This document shows, piece by piece, positions 1 through 9,732 of a stretch of 64,000 nt of DNA. Below the pieces are notes generated by a model, which did not search any database, was not told the origin of the DNA, and was given only the letters and a program-made list of their open reading frames with translations. The position numbers and the translations under genes were made by a program. The DNA is from Odiellus spinosus. Lineage: Eukaryota; Arthropoda; Arachnida; Opiliones; Phalangiidae. The DNA lies in contig OY987226.1 in assembly GCA_963920705.1 (NCBI GenBank), forward strand, positions 23,631,636-23,695,635, given 5' to 3'. How positions within the stretch are numbered: the first letter of the stretch is position 1; each line of letters begins with the position of its first letter.

Positions 1-991
1 TGCCCCAGCTATTAACATCAAAAATAATGAAAAAATAAATTTTAATTGGGATTAAAGGGCACTGGTAAAAATGTAGAAATTTGACTGAATCAAGTGAGGC
101 TGCCCCAGCTATTAACATCAAAAATTGTGAAATAATTAATTTTAATTGTTTTTAAAGGGCAATGGTAAAAATGTAGAGATCTGACTGAATCAAGTGCGGG
201 TGCCCCAGCTATTAACATCAAAAATAATGAAAAAATAAATTTTAATTGGGATTAAAGGGCACTGGTAAAAATGTAGAAATTTGACTGAATCAAGTGAGGC
301 TGCCCCAGCTATTAACATCAAAAATTGTGAAATAATTAATTTTAATTGGGTTTAAAGGGCAATGGTAAAAATGTAGAGATCTGACTGAATCAAGTGCGGC
401 TGCCCCAGCTGTTAACATCAAAAATAATGAAAAAATTAATTTTAATTGGGATTAAGAGGCACTGGTAAAAATGTAGAGATTTGACTGAATCAAGTGCGTC
501 TGCCCCAGCTATTAACATCAAAAATAATGTAAAAATTAATTTTAATTGGGATTAAAGGGCAATGGTAAAAATGTAGAGATTTGACTGAATCAAGTGCGGC
601 TCCCCCAGCTATTAACATCAAAAATAATGTAAAAATTTTTTTTAATTGGAATTAAAGGGCAATGGTAAAAATGTAGAGATTTGACTGAATCAAGTGCGGC
701 TCCCCCAGCTATTAACATCAAAAATAATGTAAAAATTAATTTTAATTGGGATTAAAGGGCAATGGTAAAAATGTAGAGATCTGACTGAATCAAGTGAGGC
801 TGCCCCAGCTATTAACATCAAAAATAATGTAAAAATTTTTTTTAATTGGGATTAAACGGCAATGGTAAAAATGTAGAGATTTGACTGAATCAAGTGCGGC
901 TGCCGCAGCTATTAACATCAAAAATTATGAAAAAATTAATTTTAATTGGGTTTAAAGGGCAATGGTAAAAATGTAGAGATTTGACTGAATC
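1..991. repeat. 100-bp tandem satellite, about ten copies
   Basis: Ten consecutive units start at 1, 101, 201, 301, 401, 501, 601, 701, 801 and 901. Each begins with TGCCCCAGCT or a one-base variant and ends near TTGACTGAATCAAGTG. The period is exactly 100 bp. Units 1 and 3 are nearly identical, as are 2 and 4, so the first four form a 200-bp dimer. The last unit breaks off near 991. The array probably continues left of the window. No coding potential is seen. Confidence 0.95.
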
Positions 992-1060
992 ACTTTTTAA
1001 AGGGCTAGTCTTTTAATATAGAAGTTAACACTTTCGTGTTAGACTGAAGTGACAGATATT

Positions 1061-1395
1061 ATATCAAAAATGTCTTTGCGAACAAAGACCCAGAAGGACA
1101 TGTTATGGCCTTGAATGTCTGAAGTGACAGATATTTAATTTTCTTTTAAAACATTAAATTTAAATACAATTAAATTTTCTTTTAAAACATTAAATTTAAA
1201 TACAATTAAATTTTCTTTTAAAACATGAAATTTAAATACAATTAGATTTTCTTTTAAAACGAAATTTAAATATAATCACAATCTGGCACGATTTAGAGTT
1301 TCAAATTTCAATACAACTGATTTTATTCACTCGGAAATATTTAAGAAAAACATAACAGACGATTTTCTCCCATTGACGCTTAACATTAAATTTCG
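1061..1395 (+). repeat. Left terminal inverted repeat arm
   Basis: Pairs with 2229-2564. It contains about four AT-rich sub-repeats of roughly 34 bp built on TTTTCTTTTAAAACATTAAA, between about 1135 and 1270. The outer 80 bp contain a small inverted motif, TCTTTGCGAACAAAGA. Confidence 0.85.
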
Positions 1396-1502
1396 ATAGA
1401 AAAATATACTTAATTTAGCTTTGGCTTTAGGCATAGACTCAAAGTTCTATGATCTGATCTCATACCTTAATTGGATAATGTTTTCTATGGATAATGTTTT
1501 CT

Positions 1503-1812
1503 ATGGATAATGCTTTATTATAACTCTTCGACTTTAGTCGAGGCAATTCGTTCTCGTTCATGTTAGCTTATGAATGCTTATCAAGGAATTTAAAGGGAAA
1601 AAAATTCCCCATATTTTAATTTTTAATCTAGGTTGCAAACTCAACAAACCTAATCCATGGATAATGTTTTATTACAACTCCTCGACTTTAGTCGAGGCAA
1701 TTCGTTCATGTTAGCTTACGGATGCTTATACAAGGAATTTAAAGGGAATAAAAATTCACCATATTTTAATTTTTAACTTGGGTTGCAAACGAACAAACCT
1801 AATTCATGGATG
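1503..1812. repeat. Two direct repeats of about 155 bp inside the inverted-repeat element
   Basis: ATGGATAATG starts both copies, at about 1503 and 1658. Each continues through CTCGACTTTAGTCGAGG, a short perfect hairpin, to AACAAACCTAAT. The copies differ by scattered substitutions and small indels. The rest of the element core, 1813-2228, shows no gene. Confidence 0.8.
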
Positions 1813-2228
1813 TTTTTTTATAACTCCTAATAACTAATTAGTGGTCCCTTATGGAAATCATCATTTTAATTGTACGGTTTTAATGAAAAGAAAAATGAAA
1901 GTATTACAATTTATTTAAAAAGCTTATCCGCTCTAAAATTCGTTGCTTTGAAATTCTCTCCGCTTGCGCGCGCAATATAGCTTTGAAAGTACAAATTGTT
2001 ATGGTTTGCGTCGTCTGCTAAGCTAGAAAAGAAGGTGACTTTAAACGGGCTTTAAAAAACACATTTCCCTTTATCATATACCCATTCCAATAAACCGGCG
2101 AGTATTTTTAACGATCCGTTCAATTGCGAGTCGTGGAAATTCGGGTTAAACTAAGAAAACATAAAGTGGACTCGCGTTATACTGAAAAATAACAGTTCAA
2201 TACACGTTTTCCCTGAAAAATAATTAAG

Positions 2229-2564
2229 CGAAATTTAATGTTAAGCGTCAATGGGAGAAAATCGTCTGTTATGTTTTTCTTAAATATTTCCGAGTGAATA
2301 AAATCAGTTGTATTGAAATTTGAAACTCTAAATCGTGCCAGATTGTGATTATATTTAAATTTCGTTTTAAAAGAAAATCTAATTGTATTTAAATTTCATG
2401 TTTTAAAAGAAAATTTAATTGTATTTAAATTTAATGTTTTAAAAGAAAATTTAATTGTATTTAAATTTAATGTTTTAAAAGAAAATTAAATATCTGTCAC
2501 TTCAGACATTCAAGGCCATAACATGTCCTTCTGGGTCTTTGTTCGCAAAGACATTTTTGATATA
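2229..2564 (-). repeat. Right terminal inverted repeat arm
   Basis: Reverse complement of 1061-1395 with very few differences, including the same AT-rich sub-repeats. The outer end is TTTTTGATAT, followed at once by tRNA array spacer. Confidence 0.85.
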
Positions 2565-2620
2565 ATAAAAATTGAAGTGAAAGTGCCAACAGTTAGGGTG
2601 ACATATCATCTAATTATCGA

Positions 2621-2692
2621 GCAATGGTGGTATAGCGGTGAGAATAGCTGCCTTCCAAGCAATTGACCTGGGTTCGACTCCCGGCCATTGCA
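2621..2692 (+). tRNA. tRNA-Gly (UCC), first gene of the array
   Basis: 72 nt with the majority fold: acceptor GCAATGG pairs with CCATTGC, discriminator A, anticodon loop CTTCCAA. Two changes fall in the variable and T-stem region (AATTGACCTGG instead of AGTTGACCCGG), leaving a weaker T-stem. The gene starts 57 bp after the end of the inverted-repeat element, with ordinary array spacer upstream. Confidence 0.88.
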
Positions 2693-2905
2693 AAAGGATT
2701 TTTTTAAATAAAAATTGAAGTGAAAGAGCCAACAGTTAGGGTGATATATCAGCTAATTATTCAGCAGTGGTGGTAAAGCGGTGAGAATAGCTGCCTTCCA
2801 AGCAGATGACCCGGGTTCGACTCCCGGCCTTGCATAAGCATTTTTTTTAATAAAAATTGAAGTGAAAGTGCCAACAGTTAGGGAGACATATCATCTACTT
2901 ATCGA

Positions 2906-2976
2906 GCAATGGTGGTATAGCGGTGAGAAAGCTGCCTTACAAGCAGTTGACCCGGGTTCGACTCCCGGCCATTGCA
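2906..2976 (+). tRNA. tRNA-Gly-like with anticodon UAC (Val codon GUA)
   Basis: The anticodon loop reads CTTACAA within an intact GCTGC/GCAGT stem, changing C35 to A. The gene also carries the one-base D-arm deletion (GAGAAAGC), so it is 71 nt. Acceptor and T-arm are of majority type. GlyRS is known to use C35 and C36 as identity elements, so charging with glycine would be reduced. It may be a pseudogene. Confidence 0.75.
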
Positions 2977-3189
2977 AAAGGAATTTTTTCATAAAAATTG
3001 AAGTGAAAGAGCCAAAAGTTAGGGTAATATATCAGCTAATTATTCAGCAGTGGTGGTAGAGCGGTGAGAATAGCTGCCTTCCAAGCAGTTGACCCAGGTT
3101 CGACTCCCGGCCATTGCATAAGCATTTTTTTTTAATAAAAATTGAAGTGAAAGTGCCAACAGTTAGGGTGACATTAATCTATTCATCGA

Positions 3190-3261
3190 GCGATGGTGGT
3201 ATCGCCTTGAGAATAGCTGCCTTCCAAGCAGTTGACCCGGGTTCGACTCCCGGCCATTGCA
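3190..3261 (+). tRNA. tRNA-Gly (UCC) with altered acceptor and D-arm
   Basis: Starts GCGATGG and has TATCGCCTTGAG in place of TATAGCGGTGAG, so the D-loop GG and A box are changed. Anticodon loop CTTCCAA, T-arm and B box are of majority type. Loss of the D-loop GG suggests a pseudogene despite the intact length. Confidence 0.6.
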
Positions 3262-3903
3262 AATGTATTTTTTTTTATAAAAATTGAAGTGAAAGTGCCA
3301 ACAGTTAGGGTGATATATCGGGCAATTTTTCAGCAATGGTGGTATAGCGGTGAGAATAGCTGCCTTCCAACCAGTTGACCCGGGTTCGACTCCCGGCCAT
3401 TGCAAATGTATTTTTTTTTATAAAAATTGAAGTGAAAGTGCCAACAGTTAGGGTGATATATCGGGCAATTTTTCAGCAATGGTGGTATAGCGGTGAGAAT
3501 AGCTGCCTTCCAAGCAGTTGAGCCGGGTTCGACTCCCGGCCATTGCAAACGGATTTTTTTAATAAAAATTGAAGTGAAAGTGCCAACAGTTAGGGTGACA
3601 TATCATTTATCTATCGAGCAATGGTGGTATAGCGGTGAGAATAGCTGCCTTCCAAGCAGTTGACCCGGGTTCGACTCCCGGCAGTTGCAAAAGGATTTTT
3701 TTTAATAAAAATTGAAGTGAAAGTGCCAACAGTTAGGGTGACATATCATCTAATTATCGAGCAATGGTGGTATAACGGTGAGAATAGCTGCCTTCCAAGT
3801 AGTTGACCTGGGTTCGACTCCCGGCCATTGCAAAAGGATTTTTTTTAATAAAAATTGAAGTGAAAGAGCCAACAGTTAGGGTGATATATCAGCTAATTAT
3901 TCA

Positions 3904-3975
3904 GCAGTGGTGGTAAAGCGGTGAGAATAGCTGCCTTAAAAGCAGATGACCCGGGTTCGACTCCCGGCCATTGCA
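3904..3975 (+). tRNA. tRNA-Gly-like with anticodon UAA (Leu codon UUA)
   Basis: Anticodon loop CTTAAAA; both C35 and C36 of UCC are replaced by A. The acceptor is GCAGTGG/CCATTGC with one G-U pair, and the D-arm reads GTAAAGCGG. The matching gene one block earlier (2764) retains UCC, so this is a local change in one duplicate. Confidence 0.65.
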
Positions 3976-4896
3976 TAAGCATTTTTTTTAATAAAAATTG
4001 AAGTGAAAGTGCCAACAGTTAGGGAGACATATCATCTACTTATCGAGCAATGGTGGTATAGCGGTGAGAAAGCTGCCTTCCAAGCAGTTGACCCGGGTTC
4101 GACTCCCGGCCATTGCAAAAGGAATTTTTTCATAAAAATTGAAGTGAAAGAGCCAAAAGTTAGGGTGATATATCAGCTAATTATTCAGCAGTGGTGGTAA
4201 AGCGGTGAGAATAGCTGCCTTCCAAGCAGTTGACCCGGGTTCGACTCCCGGCCATTGCATAAGCATTTTTTTTAATAAAAATTGAGGTGAAAGTGCCAAC
4301 AGTCAGGGTGACATATCATCTACTTATCGAGCAATGGTGGTATAGCGGTGAGAAAGCTGCCTTCCAAGCAGTTGACCCGGGTTCGGCTCCCGGCCATTAC
4401 ATAAGGATTTTTTTTAATAAAAAGTGAAAGTGCCATCAGTTAGGGTGACATATCATCTAATTATCGAGCAATGGTGGTATAGCGGTGAGAATAGCTGGCT
4501 TCCAAGCAGTTGACCCGGGTTCGACTCCCAGCCATTGCAAAAGCAATTTTTTTAATAAAAATTGAAGTGAAAGTGCCAACAGTCAGGGTGACATATCATC
4601 TATTCATCGAGCAATGGTGGTATATAGGTGAGGATAGCTGCCTTCCAAGCAGTTGACCCGGGTTCGACTCCCGGCCATTGAAAAAGTAATTTTTTAATAA
4701 AAATTGAAGTGAAAGTGCCAACATTTAGGGTGACATATCATCTAATTATCGAGCAATGGCGGTATAGCGGTGAGAATAGCTCCCATCCAAGCAGTTGACC
4801 CGGGTTCGACTCCCGGCCATTGCAAATACAATTTTTTTTATCAAAATTGAAGTGAAAGTGCCAACAGTTAGGGTGATATAGTCGGGCAATTATTCA

Positions 4897-4968
4897 GCAA
4901 TGGTGGTATTGCTGTGAGAATAGCTGCCTGCCAAGCAGTTGAGCCGGGTTCGACTCCCGGCCATTGCA
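4897..4968 (+). tRNA. tRNA-Gly-like with anticodon GCC
   Basis: Loop CTGCCAA: U34 is replaced by G, converting the UCC isoacceptor to GCC, the anticodon that reads GGC and GGU. Stems are intact (GCAATGG/CCATTGC, GCTGC/GCAGT, CCGGG/CCCGG). The D-arm reads TATTGCTGTGAG, a weakened A box. Sister copies are at 5325, 6459, 6887, 8169 and 8599, all with the same GCC loop and GTTGAGCC variable region. It remains a glycine tRNA by its anticodon. Confidence 0.85.
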
Positions 4969-6886
4969 AAAGAATTTTTTTAATAAAAATTGAAGTGAAA
5001 GTGCCAACAGTTAGGGTGACATATCACCTAATAATCGAGCAATGGTGGTATGGCGGTGAGAATAGCTGCCTTCCAAGCAGTTGACCCGGGTTCGACTCCC
5101 GGCCATTGAAAAAGTAATTTTTTAATAAAAATTGAAGTGAAAGTGCCAACATTTAGGGTGACATATCGTCTAATTATCGAGCAATGGTGGTATAGCGGTG
5201 AGAATAGCTCCCTTCCAAGCAGTTGACCCGGGTTCGACTCCCGGCCATTGCAAATACAATTTTTTTTATCAAAATTGAAGTGAAAGTGCCAACAGTTAGG
5301 GTGATATAGTCGGGCAATTATTCAGCAATGGTGGTATGGCTGTGAGAATAGCTGCCTGCCAAGCAGTTGAGCCGGGTTCGACTCCCGGCCATTGCAAAAG
5401 AATTTTTTTTAAAAAAATTGAAGTGAAAGTGCCAACAGTTAGGGTGACATATCACCTAATAATCGAGCAATGGTGGTATGGTGGTGAGAATAGCTGCCTT
5501 CCAAGTAGTTGACCCGGGTTCGACTCCCGGCCACTGCAAAAGCAATTTTTTAATAAAAATTGAAGGGAAAGTGCCAACAGTTAGGGAGACATATCATCTA
5601 CTTATCGAGCAATGGTGGTATAGCGGTGAGAAAGCTGCCTTCCAAGCAGTTGACCCGGGTTCGACTCCCGGCCATTGCAAAAGGAATTTTTTCATAAAAA
5701 TTGAAGTGAAAGAGCCAAAAGTTAGGGTGATATATCAGCTAATTATTCAGCAGTGGTGGTAAAGCGGTGAGAATAGCTGCCTTCCAAGCAGTTGACCCGG
5801 GTTCGACTCCCGGCCATTGCATAAGCATTTTTTTTAATAAAAATTGAGGTGAAAGTGCCAACAGTCAGGGTGACATATCATCTACTTATCGAGCAATGGT
5901 GGTATAGCGGTGAGAAAGCTGCCTTCCAAGCAGTTGACCCGGGTTCGGCTCCCGGCCATTACATAAGGATTTTTTTTAATAAAAAGTGAAAGTGCCATCA
6001 GTTAGGGTGACATATCATCTAATTATCGAGCAATGGTGGTATAGCGGTGAGAATAGCTGGCTTCCAAGCAGTTGACCCGGGTTCGACTCCCAGCCATTGC
6101 AAAAGCAATTTTTTTAATAAAAATTGAAGTGAAAGTGCCAACAGTTAGGGTGACATATCATCTATTCATCGAGCAATGGTGGTATATAGGTGAGGATAGC
6201 TGCCTTCCAAGCAGTTGACCCGGGTTCGACTCCCGGCCATTGAAAAAGTAATTTTTTAATAAAAATTGAAGTGAAAGTGCCAACATTTAGGGTGACATAT
6301 CATCTAATTATCGAGCAATGGCGGTATAGCGGTGAGAATAGCTCCCTTCCAAGCAGTTGACCCGGGTTCGACTCCCGGCCATTGCAAATACAATTTTTTT
6401 TATCAAAATTGAAGTGAAAGTGCCAACAGTTAGGGTGATATAGTCGGGCAATTATTCAGCAATGGTGGTATTGCTGTGAGAATAGCTGCCTGCCAAGCAG
6501 TTGAGCCGGGTTCGACTCCCGGCCATTGCAAAAGAATTTTTTTAATAAAAATTGAAGTGAAAGTGCCAACAGTTAGGGTGACATATCACCTAATAATCGA
6601 GCAATGGTGGTATGGCGGTGAGAATAGCTACCTTCCAAGCAGTTGACCCGGGTTCGACTCCCGGCCATTGAAAAAGTAATTTTTTAATAAAAATTGAAGT
6701 GAAAGTGCCAACATTTAGGGTGACATATCATCTAATTATCGAGCAATGGTGGTATAGCGGTGAGAATAGCTCCCTACCAAGCAGTTGACCCGGGTTCGAC
6801 TCCCGGCCATTGCAAATACAATTTTTTTTATCAAAATTGAAGTGAAAGTGCCAACAGTTAGGGTGATATAGTCGGGCAATTATTCA

Positions 6887-6958
6887 GCAATGGTGGTATG
6901 GCTGTGAGAATAGCTGCCTGCCAAGCAGTTGAGCCGGGTTCGACTCCCGGCCATTGCA
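6887..6958 (+). tRNA. tRNA-Gly-like with anticodon GCC
   Basis: Same class as 4897, but the D-arm reads TATGGCTGTGAG and is closer to majority. All three helices pair. One of six GCC copies confined to 4897-8670. Confidence 0.85.
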
Positions 6959-7454
6959 AAAGAATTTTTTTTAAAAAAATTGAAGTGAAAGTGCCAACAG
7001 TTAGGGTGACATATCACCTAATAATCGAGCAATGGTGGTATGGTGGTGAGAATAGCTGCCTTCCAAGTAGTTGACCCGGGTTCGACTCCCGGCCACTGCA
7101 AAAGCAATTTTTTAATAAAAATTGAAGTGAAAGTGCCAACAGTTAGGGTGATATATCGGGCTATTATTCAGCAATGGTGGTATAGCGGTGAGAATAGCTG
7201 CCTTCCAAGCAGTTGACCCGGGTTCGACTCCCGGCCATGGCAAAAGCAATTTTTTGATAAAAATTGAAGTGAAAGTGCCAACAGTTAGGGTGATATATCG
7301 GGCAATTATTCAGCAATGGTGGTATAGCGGTGAGAATAGCTGCCTTCCAAGCAGTTGAGCCGGGTTCGACTCCCGGCCATTGCAAACGGATTTTTTTAAT
7401 AAAAATTGAAGTGAAAGTGCCAACAGTTAGGGTGACATATCATCTAATTATCGA

Positions 7455-7526
7455 GCAATGGTGGTATAGCGGTGAGAATAGCTGCCTCTCAAGCAGTTGA
7501 CATGGGTTCGACTCCCGGCCATTGCA
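7455..7526 (+). tRNA. tRNA-Gly-like with anticodon CUC (Glu codon GAG)
   Basis: Loop CTCTCAA in the usual stem, anticodon CUC. The variable/T-stem region reads GTTGACATGGG, which breaks part of the T-stem. Duplicated at 9167 through the 1712-bp block duplication. The acceptor stem remains that of tRNA-Gly. Confidence 0.65.
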
Positions 7527-9596
7527 AAAGGATTTTTTTTAATAAAAATTGAAGTGAAAGAGCCAAGAGTTAGGGTGATATATCAGGTAATTATTCAGCA
7601 GTGGTGGTAAAGCGGTGAGAATAGCTGCCTTCCAAGCAGATGATCCGGGTTCGACTCCCGGCCATTGCATAAGCATTTTTTTTAATAAAAATTGAGGTGA
7701 AAGTGCCAACAGTTAGGGTGACATATCATCTACTTATCGAGCAATGGTGGTATAGCGGTGAGAAAGCTGCCTTCCAAGCAGTTGACCCGGGTTCGACTCC
7801 CAGCCATTGCAAAAGCAATTTTTTTAATAAAAATTGAAGTGAAAGTGCCAACAGTTAGGGTGACATATCATCTATTCATCGAGCAATGGTGGTATATAGG
7901 TGAGGATAGCTGCCTTCCAAGCAGTTGACCCGGGTTCGACTCCCGGCCATTGAAAAAGTAATTTTTTAATAAAAATTGAAGTGAAAGTGCCAACATTTAG
8001 GGTGACATATCATCTAATTATCGAGCAATGGCGGTATAGCGGTGAGAATAGCTCCCTTCCAAGCAGTTGACCCGGGTTCGACTCCCGGCCATTGCAAATA
8101 CAATTTTTTTTATCAAAATTGAAGTGAAAGTGCCAACAGTTAGGGTGATATAGTCGGGCAATTATTCAGCAATGGTGGTATTGCTGTGAGAATAGCTGCC
8201 TGCCAAGCAGTTGAGCCGGGATCGACTCCCGGCCATTGCAAAAGAATTTTTTTAATAAAAATTGAAGTGAAAGTGCCAACAGTTAGGGTGACATATCACA
8301 TAATAATCGAGCAATGGTGGTATGGCGGTGAGAATAGCTGCCTTCCAAGCAGTTGACCCGGGTTCGACTCCCGGCCATTGAAAAAGTAATTTTTTTATAA
8401 AAATTGAAGTGAAAGTGCCAACATTTAGGGTGACATATCATCTAATTATCGAGCAATGGTGGTATAGCGGTGAGAATAGCTCCCTACCAAGCAGTTGACC
8501 CGGGTTCGACTCCCGGCCATTGCAAATACAATTTTTTTTTTATCAAAATTGAAGTGAAAGTGCCAACAGTTAGGGTGATATAGTCGGGCAATTATTCAGC
8601 AATGGTGGTATGGCTGTGAGAATAGCTGCCTGCCAAGCAGTTGAGCCGGGTTCGACTCCCGGCCATTGCAAAAGAATTTTTTTTAAAAAAATTGAAGTGA
8701 AAGTGCCAACAGTTAGGGTGACATATCACCTAATAATCGAGCAATGGTGGTATGGTGGTGAGAATAGCTGCCTTCCAAGTAGTTGACCCGGGTTCGACTC
8801 CCGGCCACTGCAAAAGCAATTTTTTAATAAAAATTGAAGTGAAAGTGCCAACAGTTAGGGTGATATATCGGGCTATTATTCAGCAATGGTGGTATAGCGG
8901 TGAGAATAGCTGCCTTCCAAGCAGTTGACCCGGGTTCGACTCCCGGCCATTGCAAAAGCAATTTTTTGATAAAAATTGAAGTGAAAGTGCCAACAGTTAG
9001 GGTGATATATCGGGCAATTATTCAGCAATGGTGGTATAGCGGTGAGAATAGCTGCCTTCCAAGCAGTTGAGCCGGGTTCGACTCCCGGCCATTGCAAACG
9101 GATTTTTTTAATAAAAATTGAAGTGAAAGTGCCAACAGTTAGGGTGACATATCATCTAATTATCGAGCAATGGTGGTATAGCGGTGAGAATAGCTGCCTC
9201 TCAAGCAGTTGACATGGGTTCGACTCCCGGCCATTGCAAAAGGATTTTTTTTAATAAAAATTGAAGTGAAAGAGCCAAGAGTTAGGGTGATATATCAGGT
9301 AATTATTCAGCAGTGGTGGTAAAGCGGTGAGAATAGCTGCCTTCCAAGCAGATGATCCGGGTTCGACTCCCGGCCATTGCATAAGCATTTTTTTTAATAA
9401 AAATTGAGGTGAAAGTGCCAACAGTTAGGGTGACATATCATCTACTTATCGAGCAATGGTGGTATAGCGGTGAGAAAGCTGCCTTCCAAGCAGTTGACCC
9501 GGGTTCGGCTCCCGGCCATTACATAAGGATTTTTTTTAATAAAAAGTGAAAGTGCCATCAGTTAGGGTGACATATCGTCTATTTATCGAGCAATGG

Positions 9597-9608
9597 TGGT
9601 ATAGCGGT
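9597..9608 (+). promoter_or_regulatory. Pol III A box (representative)
   Basis: TGGTATAGCGGT inside the gene, matching the A-box region of animal tRNA-Gly-UCC. Most copies share it; variants with TATTGCTG, GTAAAGCGG or GGAAAAGCGG are weaker matches. Confidence 0.8.
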
Positions 9609-9639
9609 GAGAATAGCTGCCTTCCAAGCAGTTGACCCG

Positions 9640-9650
9640 GGTTCGACTCC
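9640..9650 (+). promoter_or_regulatory. Pol III B box (representative)
   Basis: GGTTCGACTCC fits the B-box consensus GGTTCGANNCC. Copies reading GACTACCGGG, GACTAACGG or GATTTCCGGG depart from it at the last positions. Confidence 0.85.
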
Positions 9651-9668
9651 CGGCCATTGCAAAAGCAA

Positions 9669-9676
9669 TTTTTTTT
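9669..9676 (+). terminator. Pol III T-run terminator (representative)
   Basis: Eight T residues starting eight bases after the mature 3' end. Nearly all copies have a run of five to nine T at this distance. A few, such as the copy at 30480, have it interrupted by a C. Confidence 0.85.
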
Positions 9677-9732
9677 ATAAAAATTGAAGTGAAAGTGCCA
9701 ACAGTTAGGGTGACATATCATCTAATTATCGT

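Larger units (their letters stand above)
1061..2564. mobile_element. 1.5-kb element with long terminal inverted repeats
   Basis: The segment opens with ATATCAAAAATGTCTTTGCG and closes with its inverted copy. The arms at 1061-1395 and 2229-2564 are almost perfect reverse complements. No transposase frame is visible, so it is a non-autonomous, MITE-like or foldback-like element. Its right end runs directly into tRNA array spacer (ATAAAAATTGAAGTG), while its left flank (992-1060) is not array sequence. I found no convincing target-site duplication. It marks the left border of the tRNA array. Confidence 0.8.
2621..5538 (+). repeat. tRNA block 1a, 21 gene copies
   Basis: Gene starts read by eye: 2621, 2764, 2906, 3047, 3190, 3333, 3476, 3618, 3761, 3904, 4047, 4188, 4331, 4468, 4611, 4753, 4897, 5039, 5181, 5325, 5467. 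The first genes recur at an offset of about 1141 bp (2764 to 3904, 2906 to 4047). Genes 4188 to 5467 recur at an offset of 1562 bp in the next block. Several copies lack one base in the D-arm (GAGAAAGC instead of GAGAATAGC) and are 71 nt long. Confidence 0.93.
5609..9661 (+). repeat. tRNA block 1b, 29 gene copies
   Basis: Gene starts: 5609, 5750, 5893, 6030, 6173, 6315, 6459, 6601, 6743, 6887, 7029, 7171, 7313, 7455, 7598, 7741, 7883, 8025, 8169, 8311, 8453, 8599, 8741, 8883, 9025, 9167, 9310, 9453, 9590. The run 6173-7741 is repeated at 7883-9453 with an offset of 1710-1712 bp, carrying the same anticodon variants (GCC, ACC, CUC) into both halves. Confidence 0.93.
9590..9661 (+). tRNA. tRNA-Gly (UCC), majority-type copy
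   Basis: The consensus 72-nt gene. Acceptor GCAATGG (1-7) pairs with CCATTGC (65-71), discriminator A. The D-arm contains TATAGCGGTGAG. The anticodon stem is GCTGC/GCAGT with loop CTTCCAA, so the anticodon is UCC, reading GGA and GGG. The T-arm is CCGGG-TTCGACT-CCCGG. Sequence and length resemble animal tRNA-Gly-UCC. The internal A box (near 9597-9608) and B box (9640-9650) are of consensus type and a T-run follows, so RNA polymerase III transcription is expected. No intron and no encoded CCA. Confidence 0.97.

Noticed and set aside
1813..2228. Possible gene in the core of the 1.5-kb inverted-repeat element
   Set aside because: No open frame of useful length and no recognisable motif; the stretch is AT-rich with one GC-rich patch near 1960-1985.
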